Positions 37,781-47,434 of a DNA stretch of 52,568 nucleotides are shown piece by piece; position 1 is the first letter of the stretch; every line of letters begins with the position of its first letter. The stretch lies in NCBI GenBank assembly GCA_022592445.1, contig JABYQR010000312.1, positions 1 through 52,568 on the forward strand. Reading direction: 5' to 3'. Source of the stretch: Cytidiella melzeri. Lineage: Eukaryota > Basidiomycota > Agaricomycetes > Polyporales > Irpicaceae. Below the pieces are notes generated by a model. That model ran no database searches and was not told the origin of the DNA. It saw nothing but the letters and a program-made list of their open reading frames with translations. The position numbers and the translations under genes are program-made.

Positions 37781-40316
37781 ATGTCGTCTACAGCGCCCTC
37801 AACCCCGAAGACCTGGAACAAAACCCCCCCACTGTCTCCGAGTCTCCTATGTGCCAAGACCTTTCCCACTCCGAGCGACGCTGCCCGAATTGCAAGCAAG
37901 GAGAAAGCAAGGCGCCTCGAGGCATTGAAAGCGAAGAGAACGACGAATCTGACAGAAGAGGAGGTGACAAGTGGACGCTCTCGAGGTGAAGAGGAGGTAG
38001 CCCCACCCACCCCCATATCCATTGGACAAACTGGAGAACACGTGGTAAAGGAATCAGTAACATCCAGACCGTCTAGCTAAAGAGACAACATGCTAGGAAC
38101 AACAGCAAGTGACTCAAAGGGAAACAGCGACTGAGCCCCCCACCGAGAAGGTGGTGAATAAGCAGGCCAAAACCAAGAAGACCCGGACAGCAAGCACGCC
38201 CAAAAGGAAGTCTGCGAAGACCAAAGCTGGACTGGAGACGGAGAACCGCTTTGATGTACTGGGAGACAGGAACGGGGATGGAGGAAGAGAAGAGCACCAC
38301 ACGGACCACGAGGTACGAACCCAGTCTGCATGAAGAGTGACGATATAAGTTCCCTAACGCTTCCCAACCCGACCCAAGGACGCAGGAGAGCAACCAAATA
38401 CGGACCTAAGTGCGTCCCAGGCGAGGCACGCGAAGGAGAAGAGAAGAGGAAGAAAGTCAGGAACGCAGGAAGGACTGGTCAGAGGAAGCCCAGCGATCGA
38501 ACAGGCAGCGCTCACCCCTAAGTTGAAGCCAGCCAACACGCCATACAATAGCAACAAGTCCCACCATGCGACGCTCAGAGAGATGAGTAGGTCGGAAAGG
38601 CGAGCAGGCCTCCTTGAAGTGGACCACGACGAGGACATGGAGGACTTAGAGAGGTGGTTACAATCGGGGGGAATTGAGGCCCTCGAGCAGATGTCAAGGC
38701 AAGAGGAGGAAGGATTGGGTCTTAGGACTGAGGTGGAAGGCCTGAACACCAAACTACTGGAGGCATACCAGCAGTCATCACCCCTTCCTTCCCAGATAGC
38801 GAACAACGGCAACCACCACATGTTCCTCGGTGCAGCAGGAGAGCAGTCGATAACTCACACCTATGTCTCTGAGCCCCCCTCCAACCTATCAACGCCCATA
38901 ACGCCGCAGCCCCCTGATGCCCTAGCTCAGCATGCACACCAACCCACCACACGTATTCCACCTACCTGGACGTCGACCGAGATGGAGGACAGGTCCGTCT
39001 GTCCAGGAGAGAATGTAGCGCCAGACCCACACCCATACGTCTCGACCCCACATGCGCAACCTCCGGCTTGTTCGCCGAATCCGTCCCAGCGTCCTCCACC
39101 CCAAGCTCTCCCTCACGCAGCGCTCACACGGGAGGAGACAGCAAACTCCGACTTCCGAGGGACAGAAACGACAGCCCGCCCAGAACCCGCTGATATGACT
39201 CTGGACGAGCTGAGCCTGAGCCCAAACCTCCTGCCTCAGCAACCGGCCCACTTCGTAACAGGTCCTCATGAGCCGCAAGTCCTGACTCTTAAAGAGCTAA
39301 AATTCTCCACACCGGCAGAGAATTACTCGATGCCGCGGGGTAACGACCCTTTCTACCCATTTGACAATCTCGCGAGGGAACAGATGAGAGAGTGGCCTAA
39401 CTCCCCCGGTAGGTCAGTCTTGGTCAGGTTGGCAGGGAAAGGGTATCCGGTAGCTGCGAAAGAACAAGCGAGGAAGGAGGAAATCATATTGCTACTGCGA
39501 AGGACAGTGGGGATACCAGACAGGCTTTGAATCACGGCCCCGTCCGCGGCCAACCCAGAGAGCGGTAACAACAAACCCCCCTTCAATTTCCTCCTCTACA
39601 ACTTCGATGACGAATATCTCAATTATCTGCGCAGCTTTGGGGGCTGTATCTCGACAACGGAGGGGACACTTTTCTTCTTGACAAATGGCCCAGTAATTGA
39701 CTCACTCATAGGGACCATAGAAGGCTTCGACGACGATGCGGACGAGCACCAGCTGCATGTAGTAATCAACCGAGCCTTCGACGAGTGTGACTTGAACGGA
39801 ACGATCATCTCGCTAGCCAAAGGGCACGAACAACTAGCACAGCTCACGCCGGAGATGGTCGTTACCAGGATTAGAGAATCGCTGGCCATTAAGATTGTCG
39901 AAACGAAAAGACAGGACGACTCATCGTTCCGAGTAGCGCATCTGTTCCTAGACTCCCCAACCTCGAACCCGATAGAGTGGCGCTCCTTCCGTGATAAAGC
40001 TCTCAAGGCGAGCTTCAAGGATCCGTTCTTAGGCATGAATATCCGCGCAATCAAGTGCTGGATATGCGGGATATGCACAAGTGCATTACACCTGAAGTCC
40101 AAGTGCCCCATACTGACCGAGCCAGGCTGGCTTTTTGACCCATCCCTGAACTCTACGACATCAGCTACGACGAATGCTAACCAAGATCCCCCTACCGCCT
40201 TCACCACAGTGCAAACGGCAAACAGGAGCGGGAATGGTAGAGATAGTAGCAACGGTAGGGGAAGAGGAAATAAAGGTAGATCTAATCGAGGACGGGGAAG
40301 AGGTCGCGGGAATTAG
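37781..40316 (+). pseudogene. LINE-3 ORF1, three exons, one internal stop
   Basis: Exon 1 is 37781-38056 (92 codons), exon 2 is 38106-38312 (69 codons) and exon 3 is 38379-40316. Both introns (49 and 66 nt) sit between complete codons. The second has a GTACGA donor, a CTAAC branch word and an AAG acceptor. Without splicing the frame stops early. Exon 1 is Ser/Pro-rich with a basic helix (RIASKEKARRLEALKAK). Exon 3 has an acidic helix (DEDMEDLERWLQSGG), a long Pro-rich stretch, and a conserved block DPFYPFDNLAREQ with GRSVLVRLAGKGYPVAAK. TGA at 39528-39530 interrupts this block, but the same frame continues (FNFLLYNFDDEYLNYLRSF) to a CCHC knuckle (CGICTSALHLKSKC) and an Arg-Gly-rich tail. The protein should bind RNA. 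Confidence 0.65.
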
Positions 40317-40813
40317 TGGCCAGTAACCTTAGAGTACAGACTTGTGAATATCGGCGAGACAATGACCTGCAGAATTGATTGAGGGTGGACGTGCAACCAT
40401 TATATTGAGCTAAGTTATTATACAAAAATGAAAATATCCCAGAACGGGACAGACGGAGCACTATAGATGACAAAGAAGGAAGAATCGGAGGCCCAAATAT
40501 ACTGGCTAGGCATCCCCTAGTGACAGGAAAGCTGAAGATTCATTAAGAATTGACGATGGGGTAGGAACTCCCGCAGCGGCGGTACTCCCAGTGCCAACGG
40601 AAGTCGCAGAACACCTCCCAGAGGATGCCGCCCTGTTAAAGTCCTCACGTTTGCCTATCGGTCGTATGACAAACGGACAACACCTTTTTAGGTCGACCGC
40701 CAATCCTGCACAACTAACAAATTTCACTACTACAACGGTTAGAAACGACGGCACGGTTTTCAGCCTCTCTGAGACCCTAGGCAGAAGATATCTGCCCGTC
40801 GATAACACTGCTG
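40317..40813 (+). other. Spacer between LINE-3 ORF1 and ORF2
   Basis: This is 497 bases without a convincing gene. A frame opening at 40591 (MPTEVAEHLPEDAALLK) overlaps the ORF2 start in another phase and could be a further exon, but no pair of splice sites that joins it in frame was found. Confidence 0.4.
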
Positions 40814-43800
40814 ATGACGGTCACAGAGAGTTCGGTGACGGGCAAAGAAACACTCCTACTTCCCCCCTCCCTCTCCTCCCCTCCCCCCCCACCCCTGCCT
40901 CCACTTGGTCTCCCGCTAGTAAACGTAAGCAGAGCGTTACATGAGAACTATGGAGCTTACCGTGGCAGCGGGAACACAGATGAGACAACGGGTGGCCATA
41001 CCAATGAACCCAAAAGAAAGACAAACAAAAGACGCACGGCAGCAACGATACAAATTGCAACGCTAAATATGAAAGGTAGAGATGCGAATCTAGAAGGAAC
41101 ATGTGTCAGTGAGAAGTGGAACAAGATTAATCAGATAGTGAGAGAGAAGAAGCTCGCCGTAATAGCAGTGCAGGAAACGCACCTCATTCAAGCCTATGTA
41201 GATAATATCCACAATCTCTTTGGGAAACGACTGCTGGTCCTCCACTCGGAGCCAAGAGAAAGAGCGAGCGCGGCGAAAGGTGTCGCCTTTGTAATTAACA
41301 AGGAACGGCTAGAAGCTGAAAAAGTGAGTGCGGAAGATATCATCCCAGGCAGAGCAATGATGATAACTCTGACCTGGCATAAAGTGGTCACGCTACAAAT
41401 GCTTAACGTATACGCACCGAACGACCATGGGGAAAATGAGGCCATGTGGAAAGCACTTGAGGAATACTGGGAGTTGGAGGATAAGCCGAGGCCTGATGTA
41501 ATGCTTGGTGACTTTAATATTGTTGAAGAGAAGATCGACAGGATTCCAGCAAGGAATGATCCTAGTGGGCCACGGTACGCTCTCCAAAACCTCTGCATGA
41601 GATTAAACCTAACGGACACATGGAGGGAGACATACCCGGACACAAGAATGTATACCTATACCCAGGAATCAGGAAGAGCCATGTCAAGGCTAGACAGAAT
41701 TTACCTAGCGCCAATGTTGGCGAGAACGGCGTTGAACTGGAAGGAAGACACGTCAGAAGGTATCCCGTCTGACCACCTAATGGTTTCGGTATCGTTGACG
41801 GACAGGAGGCTCCCTTTTGTAGGCGAAGGAAGATGGGTGATCCCTAAATCTATAATAGCGGACCATAAATTTAAGAACTTTGTGATAGAGAGAGGAAAAA
41901 GGTTACTCAGTGAGGTACCGGGAAGGCATGAGAGAACGGTAGACCGAAATGTACAAAAGCTATACGCAACCTTCAAAAGGGAGATCCTGAGTATGGCGAG
42001 GAAATTGGCAAAGAGCAACATACCAAAACTGGCGAGACGAATAGACAAGCTTAAGAAAGAGAGAATGGAAGTCCTCAACCTAAAAGACTTCGAAACGGAG
42101 GAAACCAGAGGACAGGAAGCGGCCGTTCTCCTGGAGAGGATCAAAGACCTCGAGGCGCGACGCTTCAACGCATCAAGGAGAGTGGTAGCCTCGAGTGATT
42201 GGCTATATGGCGAACAAATAAATAAGAACTGGATCAGAACGGGTAAGACCAGAAAACCGAGAGACATCATGATGTGTATGAGAGACCCTACCTCAGGATG
42301 GCCGGAAGGGCACCCGGACTATAACGTTCTGAATCCTCCGAGGTACATTGAGCGCTCTGATAGAATGGCGGAAGCAGCAGCAAGATACCATGATGATATA
42401 CAACGAGTTGGGCTTGTGAGCAGAGACCCCTTGGGAAGAAATAGGAACATTGCGGAGGTCCTGAAGTACACGGAAAGTAAGTTTAAGAGGAAGGCTAAGG
42501 AAGACTTGAAAGCAAACCTAACATGGGGAGACTTGGAACAGGCGCTACATCTATGCAATGTCGGGAGAGCACCGGGGATTGACGGCATCCCGTATGAGCT
42601 ATGGAAGGAGATACACAGGCAATATACAACGACTGCACGAAATGAGAATGCGACAGAGAGCCAAAAGGAAGCGACCCTCAATATCCTAGAAATCCTACGC
42701 CTAGTGTACCAAGATATCCGGGAAAACGGAGTGGTCGAGGGGTCTGACTTTGCTGAGGGGTGGATTGCGCCCATATACAAAAAGAAGGATCAGAGGGAAA
42801 TAGCGAATTACAGACCAATTACCTTACTGAATACAGACCTTAAACTGCTTACAAAGGCCTATGCGATGAAGCTTGCCAGATGGATACACCAGGTCATCCA
42901 TCCGGCACAAGCTGGCTTTATCCCCAAGAGATCCATATTCAACCAAACAAACCTGGCTAGAGTGATGACAGATTATGCAGAGGCGACGGAGGAGAATGGA
43001 GTGATAATTGCGCTAGACCAGGAGAAAGCGTATGACCGTATAGACCATGAGTACCTATGGTGCGTGCTTAAAGCGATTGGGACTCCGGAAGAGTTTATAA
43101 ACCCTATAAGATCGATTTATGAATCAGCAAAATCAAAAGTGATGATAAACGGAGTACTGAGTAAGGCCTTTAGAGTAACGAGAGGAGTCAGGCAAGGCGA
43201 TCCACTGTCATGCCTCCTCTTCGATATTGCTATTGAACCCCTTGCATGTATGCTGAGGCAATCCAGATTGAAAGGGTATAATATCCCGGGAATGACCGAA
43301 AGACTGATTACAACACTATTCGCAGACGACACAACAGTATACCTGTCAGAAGAAGATGATTATTCTGAACTATGGGAAATCCTTGAAATATGGTGCCTGG
43401 CGTCAGGAGCCAAATTTAACATTGAAAAAACGGAGGTAATACCGATAGGAATAACCGAATACAGAGCGCAAGTGGTAACAAACAGATCCTTCAGTCGCTC
43501 AGGCGAGAAGGTGCCCGATGGGATTAGGATAGCGGAAGATGGGGCCCTGACTAGGATCCTAGGAGTATGGATAGGTAACAGAATAGATGATACCGCCCCA
43601 TGGCAGCCTGTCATAAGGAAGATCAAAGAACATCTTAAAGAGTGGGAAAAGCCCGGCCTGACAATTCTTGGGAAAAGACTGATTGTCAACATGGAGGTAG
43701 GAGGAAGGATACAATATCTCACCAAAGTACAGGGGATGCCAAGTAGTGTGAGAGTTGAGCTCATAAAATCGATCCGCAACTTTATTTGGCCGAACTCCCA

Positions 43801-46015
43801 GGCACCACCCGTTGGACTAGAGACGCTATACAGGCCGGTAAGAGAAGGAGGGATAGCACTCCTAGATGTGGAAGCAAGAGTAAAGGCAATAACACTTACG
43901 TGGCTAAAGCCTTTCCTGGACCTAACCAAATCACGTCCGGCGTGGGCGTATGCGATAGACAATATCCTGGCCATAAATGCGACTTTCTCAGGTCCAAGGA
44001 CAGACAAGGAATCGAAACTGCAATACTTCCTCCAGACTTGGCAAGTCAACGCAAGTGCGAACTCGAATCTCCCACATTACCTTAAGACCCTAGTCAACCT
44101 AGCAAAAAAGACGAATGTGAACTTCTGCGCAATCAAATTGAGCCCGAGGCTGAAGAAGAAACTACCCATCTGGCTCCATATTGGAATTGGGAAGGAGATT
44201 CGAGAGATATCACATAGAAAGGCAAGCAAGTGCTTGAGAAGGTGCCACCATGTTCGGACGGTGTCCCACGTCAAGACCCTCATTGAATACGGGGACCTGA
44301 TGACGAGGGATGTGGACAAACACTACCCAAAGCGAGAATGCTGTGACTTCTGCGAGAGAATAAGACAGATAAATGGATGCCCACACCCATATGAGTGTCT
44401 GCTAGCGGCGAAAGAGCTGTATGGAAAACTCACCCCCAAGTGGGACCCCAGCTATGAGCCGCCGAACGATGGACTATCGCTAACAAAGAACCGTAAAAGG
44501 GACAATAAGGAGCGAGTTGGAACCGAACTACCAATGATTTTTGACCCGTCGACGACAACAAGAGGTGATCTTGGGCAATGCTTCAGAATCTTCTCTTGTA
44601 AGGGTATGCCTTCCCAGAATCTAGGGGAACGACCCCGAGCAGACGGCATACAGCACGAGAAGCTAACAGTTTACACAGATGGCTCGTGCACCAATAACGG
44701 TACAAACAGCGCGAGAGCCGGCGCAGGGGTCTGGGTCGCAGAAGGGCACAGGATGAACGCGGCCTTAAGAGTTAGAGGGAAAGTGCAAACTAACCAAACA
44801 GGGGAACTCACTGCGATACTCCATGTGCTGTCGACGACCCCGAAGGTGGTGCCCCTGAAAATCATGACGGACTCAAGATATTGCGTAGAAGGACTGACGA
44901 TCCACGCCAGAAAGTGGGAAGAGATTGGATGGACCGGGGTTAACAACCGAGAACTTTTCCAATCCATCCTGGCCTGGGGCAGGGCGAGAGCTGCGACAAC
45001 GGAATTCTGCTGGGTGAAAGGCCATGCAGGGCTCGAAGGCAATGAGATGGCGGACAAGCTCGCGGCGGAAGGGGCGATGCTACCCCTACCCCAAGAAGAA
45101 GGATATGATAAACCCGAGTGTTTCCTTCTAGAAGGGGCAATGATCAAAACAATATCCCAGAAAATAATATACGCCGCGATGAAAGAGAGGGAAACTTACA
45201 CGGCGCGCAAAGGAACGAACGCCAATGTACGACGGGTCCAGTCAGATATTAAAATAGCGACTGGAGTGGAACCGTTGGAAGGGGCCTTATGGAAGGCAAT
45301 CCGAGACAGAAATAACAGCAGGAACATCCGGGTATTCCTGTGGAAAGCCCTACACAATGCATTTAGGTGCGGAGAGTGGTGGAGTAACATACCAGGATAC
45401 AAAGACAGAACGGACTGTAACCAGTGTGGGAGGCCAGACACACTAGAGCACATCCTTATGGACTGCCAGGCCCCGGGCCAAGCGGCCGTATGGAGCATGG
45501 CGCGAAAGCTCCTGGAGAAGAAGAGAGGGATAATCCCGGAGTTAGCTCTGGGAGTGGTAATAGGGGCAAATCTCATCACAGTGAGGATGGAAAACGGAAA
45601 AGAGGCGTGGGGGACTACCCGCCTCTTTCGGATTGTTATAACGGAGTCGGCATACCTAATCTGGAGGATGAGATGTGAACGAGTAGTTGAACACTCGGGC
45701 GAGCCGAACTGGAGGTTCACCAGTGAGGAGATAACTCGCCGTTGGCACTACGTGATGAACCGTAGGCTCCAGATGGACCTTGCACTGACCAACCCGAAGT
45801 TCCCGAAGCATAGAAGGCTGAATAGGAAACATGCTCTGTCTACATGGTCAGGAACCCTTGAAAATGAACATAGCCTACCAACGGACTGGACGCACCATAC
45901 AGGGGTTTTAGTGGGTAGGGTCGATCCCGAGCAAGACCAAGAGGAAGGAGGATCTTTCCGCCTAACCAGATGGTCAAGCGATGACGGACGACCCAGCCCC
46001 ACACGGCCACCCTGA
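40814..46015 (+). CDS. LINE-3 ORF2: endonuclease, reverse transcriptase, RNase H
   Basis: The frame has 1733 codons and no break. The first 75 residues are low in complexity, so the true start may lie downstream. The endonuclease runs from about residue 78 (IATLNMKGRDAN, IAVQETHLIQA, VMLGDFNIVEEKIDR, IPSDHLMVS). The reverse transcriptase covers about 580-860 (GRAPGIDGIPYELWKE, NYRPITLLNTDLK, ALDQEKAYDRIDHEYL, RQGDPLSCLLFD and FADDTTVYL near 836). RNase H covers about 1285-1425 (VYTDGSCTNNG, QTGELTAILHVL, IMTDSRYCVEGL, WVKGHAGLEGNEMADKLA). A C-terminal motif CNQCGRPDTLEHILMDC lies near 1535. All catalytic residues seen are intact. The protein would nick DNA and copy element RNA into it. Confidence 0.92.
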   Translation: MTVTESSVTGKETLLLPPSLSSPPPPPLPPLGLPLVNVSRALHENYGAYRGSGNTDETTGGHTNEPKRKTNKRRTAATIQIATLNMKGRDANLEGTCVSEKWNKINQIVREKKLAVIAVQETHLIQAYVDNIHNLFGKRLLVLHSEPRERASAAKGVAFVINKERLEAEKVSAEDIIPGRAMMITLTWHKVVTLQMLNVYAPNDHGENEAMWKALEEYWELEDKPRPDVMLGDFNIVEEKIDRIPARNDPSGPRYALQNLCMRLNLTDTWRETYPDTRMYTYTQESGRAMSRLDRIYLAPMLARTALNWKEDTSEGIPSDHLMVSVSLTDRRLPFVGEGRWVIPKSIIADHKFKNFVIERGKRLLSEVPGRHERTVDRNVQKLYATFKREILSMARKLAKSNIPKLARRIDKLKKERMEVLNLKDFETEETRGQEAAVLLERIKDLEARRFNASRRVVASSDWLYGEQINKNWIRTGKTRKPRDIMMCMRDPTSGWPEGHPDYNVLNPPRYIERSDRMAEAAARYHDDIQRVGLVSRDPLGRNRNIAEVLKYTESKFKRKAKEDLKANLTWGDLEQALHLCNVGRAPGIDGIPYELWKEIHRQYTTTARNENATESQKEATLNILEILRLVYQDIRENGVVEGSDFAEGWIAPIYKKKDQREIANYRPITLLNTDLKLLTKAYAMKLARWIHQVIHPAQAGFIPKRSIFNQTNLARVMTDYAEATEENGVIIALDQEKAYDRIDHEYLWCVLKAIGTPEEFINPIRSIYESAKSKVMINGVLSKAFRVTRGVRQGDPLSCLLFDIAIEPLACMLRQSRLKGYNIPGMTERLITTLFADDTTVYLSEEDDYSELWEILEIWCLASGAKFNIEKTEVIPIGITEYRAQVVTNRSFSRSGEKVPDGIRIAEDGALTRILGVWIGNRIDDTAPWQPVIRKIKEHLKEWEKPGLTILGKRLIVNMEVGGRIQYLTKVQGMPSSVRVELIKSIRNFIWPNSQAPPVGLETLYRPVREGGIALLDVEARVKAITLTWLKPFLDLTKSRPAWAYAIDNILAINATFSGPRTDKESKLQYFLQTWQVNASANSNLPHYLKTLVNLAKKTNVNFCAIKLSPRLKKKLPIWLHIGIGKEIREISHRKASKCLRRCHHVRTVSHVKTLIEYGDLMTRDVDKHYPKRECCDFCERIRQINGCPHPYECLLAAKELYGKLTPKWDPSYEPPNDGLSLTKNRKRDNKERVGTELPMIFDPSTTTRGDLGQCFRIFSCKGMPSQNLGERPRADGIQHEKLTVYTDGSCTNNGTNSARAGAGVWVAEGHRMNAALRVRGKVQTNQTGELTAILHVLSTTPKVVPLKIMTDSRYCVEGLTIHARKWEEIGWTGVNNRELFQSILAWGRARAATTEFCWVKGHAGLEGNEMADKLAAEGAMLPLPQEEGYDKPECFLLEGAMIKTISQKIIYAAMKERETYTARKGTNANVRRVQSDIKIATGVEPLEGALWKAIRDRNNSRNIRVFLWKALHNAFRCGEWWSNIPGYKDRTDCNQCGRPDTLEHILMDCQAPGQAAVWSMARKLLEKKRGIIPELALGVVIGANLITVRMENGKEAWGTTRLFRIVITESAYLIWRMRCERVVEHSGEPNWRFTSEEITRRWHYVMNRRLQMDLALTNPKFPKHRRLNRKHALSTWSGTLENEHSLPTDWTHHTGVLVGRVDPEQDQEEGGSFRLTRWSSDDGRPSPTRPP

Positions 46016-46144
46016 CCAGGGTGGTGTGCGTGAACGCATTTCCCCTGTGCAAACATTATGAATCCCAAGAGGGTGAAACTCCCTCGCACCAGCAAGGGGA
46101 AGGGGGTTCGTCAGGCGAGCTGCCCTTGCCCTGTTATGCTCTGC

Positions 46145-46168
46145 AAAAAAAAAAAACAAACAAAAAAG
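46145..46168 (+). repeat. A-rich tail of LINE-3
   Basis: Twelve A, then CAAACAAAAAAG. The interrupted run marks the 3' end of the LINE and shows it is older than LINE-2 with its pure tail. Confidence 0.8.
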
Positions 46169-46229
46169 TAACACCGAGGGCACGGATCGGCAAAAATGTC
46201 ATGTATATAAATTGTTTGACTGTAACTAT

Positions 46230-46660
46230 TAACTCCGACGTTTCAACTGATGATCTAAGCGCTCGTAACTACCGTTTAGACTCCATACTTGATCAATAAC
46301 TATAACTCACTTTGATCCCCAACTCCCACTGTGTGATCCCAGTCTACCTTCGTCTTTCAATGTCTTACTCTACTCGCATAGCCTTCTAACAGGTTATGAG
46401 CCCCGCCTGAGTACTCTACCTCCACTACAAAACTTCTCTACTCTTACTTCCACAACTGTATGAGCTCTGATCACTCTGATCAAGATCAACTTCGTCGTTC
46501 TACCCGAGAGTGACACCAAACCGACTTCTACCGTGGTACTACTACCTCCAGGCCTACTTGCTCCACTCGTCCTCCTCGTATTCACAGGAGCACTCCTCAT
46601 TTTACTCCTACTCCTACTCCTCCTCCTTCTACCCAGCCAACTGCTTCAATGGCACCTAGT
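46230..46660 (+). mobile_element. Copia relic, same family as the left-edge fragment
   Basis: The segment matches the minus strand of 3200-3520. It has an LTR end with TTTGATCCCCAACTC, LTR terminus CTTCTAACA (46391), the primer site GGTTATGAGCCCC (46392-46404) and GAGCTCTGATC near the Gag start, then GACACCAAACCGACTTC and a run of ACTCCTACTCCT as in the Pro/Thr-rich Gag start. Frames are broken throughout. It ends without reaching the Gag core. LINE-3 ends 62 bases upstream, so the outer part of its LTR was separated by or lost with that insertion. Confidence 0.8.
46392..46404 (+). promoter_or_regulatory. Primer binding site of the Copia relic
   Basis: GGTTATGAGCCCC directly follows the LTR terminus TAACA. 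It is identical to the site at 3397-3385 and complementary to the initiator tRNA-Met anticodon arm. Confidence 0.75.
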
Positions 46661-47434
46661 GCTCCTCGTTCCACCTCTCCCACCTATCTGTCCCGCAATC
46701 AAAGCCATATGAGAGGGCATCAAATGCACCTGTGCCGGCCCTTATCTGAATCAGATCGTATGGATTTGCTCACCCGTCTATAAACCCTTGTAGAATTACG
46801 CTAGATCTAGTAGATCCCACGCTATATTTTGATAACTCCCTTCCCGCCGTGTCTGGGCCGACACACCGCCCTCTGCCCTCCTAATAAGGAAAGTCCGAGC
46901 CTCTGAGGACTTTTCCCGCCCTCTTAGTGCGTCTGAGCAAGAGGCCCTGCCCGCTCTCTCCCGTTTTGGAATGTCCACTGCCCCTGGCAACTTTCTCCCC
47001 TGATAAGGAAAGTCTGAGCCCCCGAAGAGTTTACCCGGCCTCTTAGTGCATCTGAGCAAGACGCCCCGCCTGCGCTTTCCTGCGCCCTCCTGTTTTGGAA
47101 TGTCCGCTGCCCCCAACAACTGGCGGAGATCCCGCTGCCCCCTTCCTTATATAGGATGCTTGCTGCCCACGATCACATCCTCGGGCCCTGCTTCTTCGCT
47201 CTGCCATACATATTCTGATAGACATGCGCGCACCACGTTATTGGACCACACTGCATACGCGTTGTAGTTGTTGACGTGTAGGGTCCAACTGGCCTAATAT
47301 AGTAATTGTTGTGTGCGTACATTGTGAGAGTTGATGGGAGAAGCTCGTAATTCAATGTTGATTACACAATAACAACAACAGCAACCACGACGACCATGGC
47401 AGTGACAGCAACCACAAGTACTACACTACAACGT
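46661..47434. other. Non-coding stretch with a direct repeat and a TATA word
   Basis: No gene is supported. The stretch contains the 121-bp-period direct repeat and, 22 bases after it, TATATAG (47148-47154). It might be an LTR or promoter of an unrecognised element on the plus strand; borders could not be found. Confidence 0.4.
46877..47125 (+). repeat. Imperfect direct repeat, two copies, 121-bp period
   Basis: Copy A (46877-46997) and copy B (46998-47125) share ATAAGGAAAGTC, CTCTTAGTGC, TCTGAGCAAGA, GTTTTGGAATGTCC and CTGCCCC in the same order and spacing, with an estimated 80-85% identity. The divergence shows an old duplication. Confidence 0.85.

Larger units (their letters stand above)
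37746..46168 (+). mobile_element. LINE-3, non-LTR retrotransposon with RNase H
   Basis: The element comprises a 35-nt leader, an apparently spliced ORF1 (37781-40316), a spacer of 497 bp, ORF2 (40814-46015), a 130-nt 3' region and an A-rich tail (46145-46168). It is not closely related to LINE-1 or LINE-2: ORF1 has one zinc knuckle, ORF2 has a FADD active site and is 1733 codons long. ORF2 is fully open, so the copy is young, but ORF1 has an in-frame stop at 39528. Confidence 0.82.

Noticed and set aside
39528..39530. Selenocysteine or programmed readthrough at TGA in LINE-3 ORF1
   Set aside because: Fungi of this kind are not known to use selenocysteine, and no readthrough context was seen; a nonsense change is simpler.
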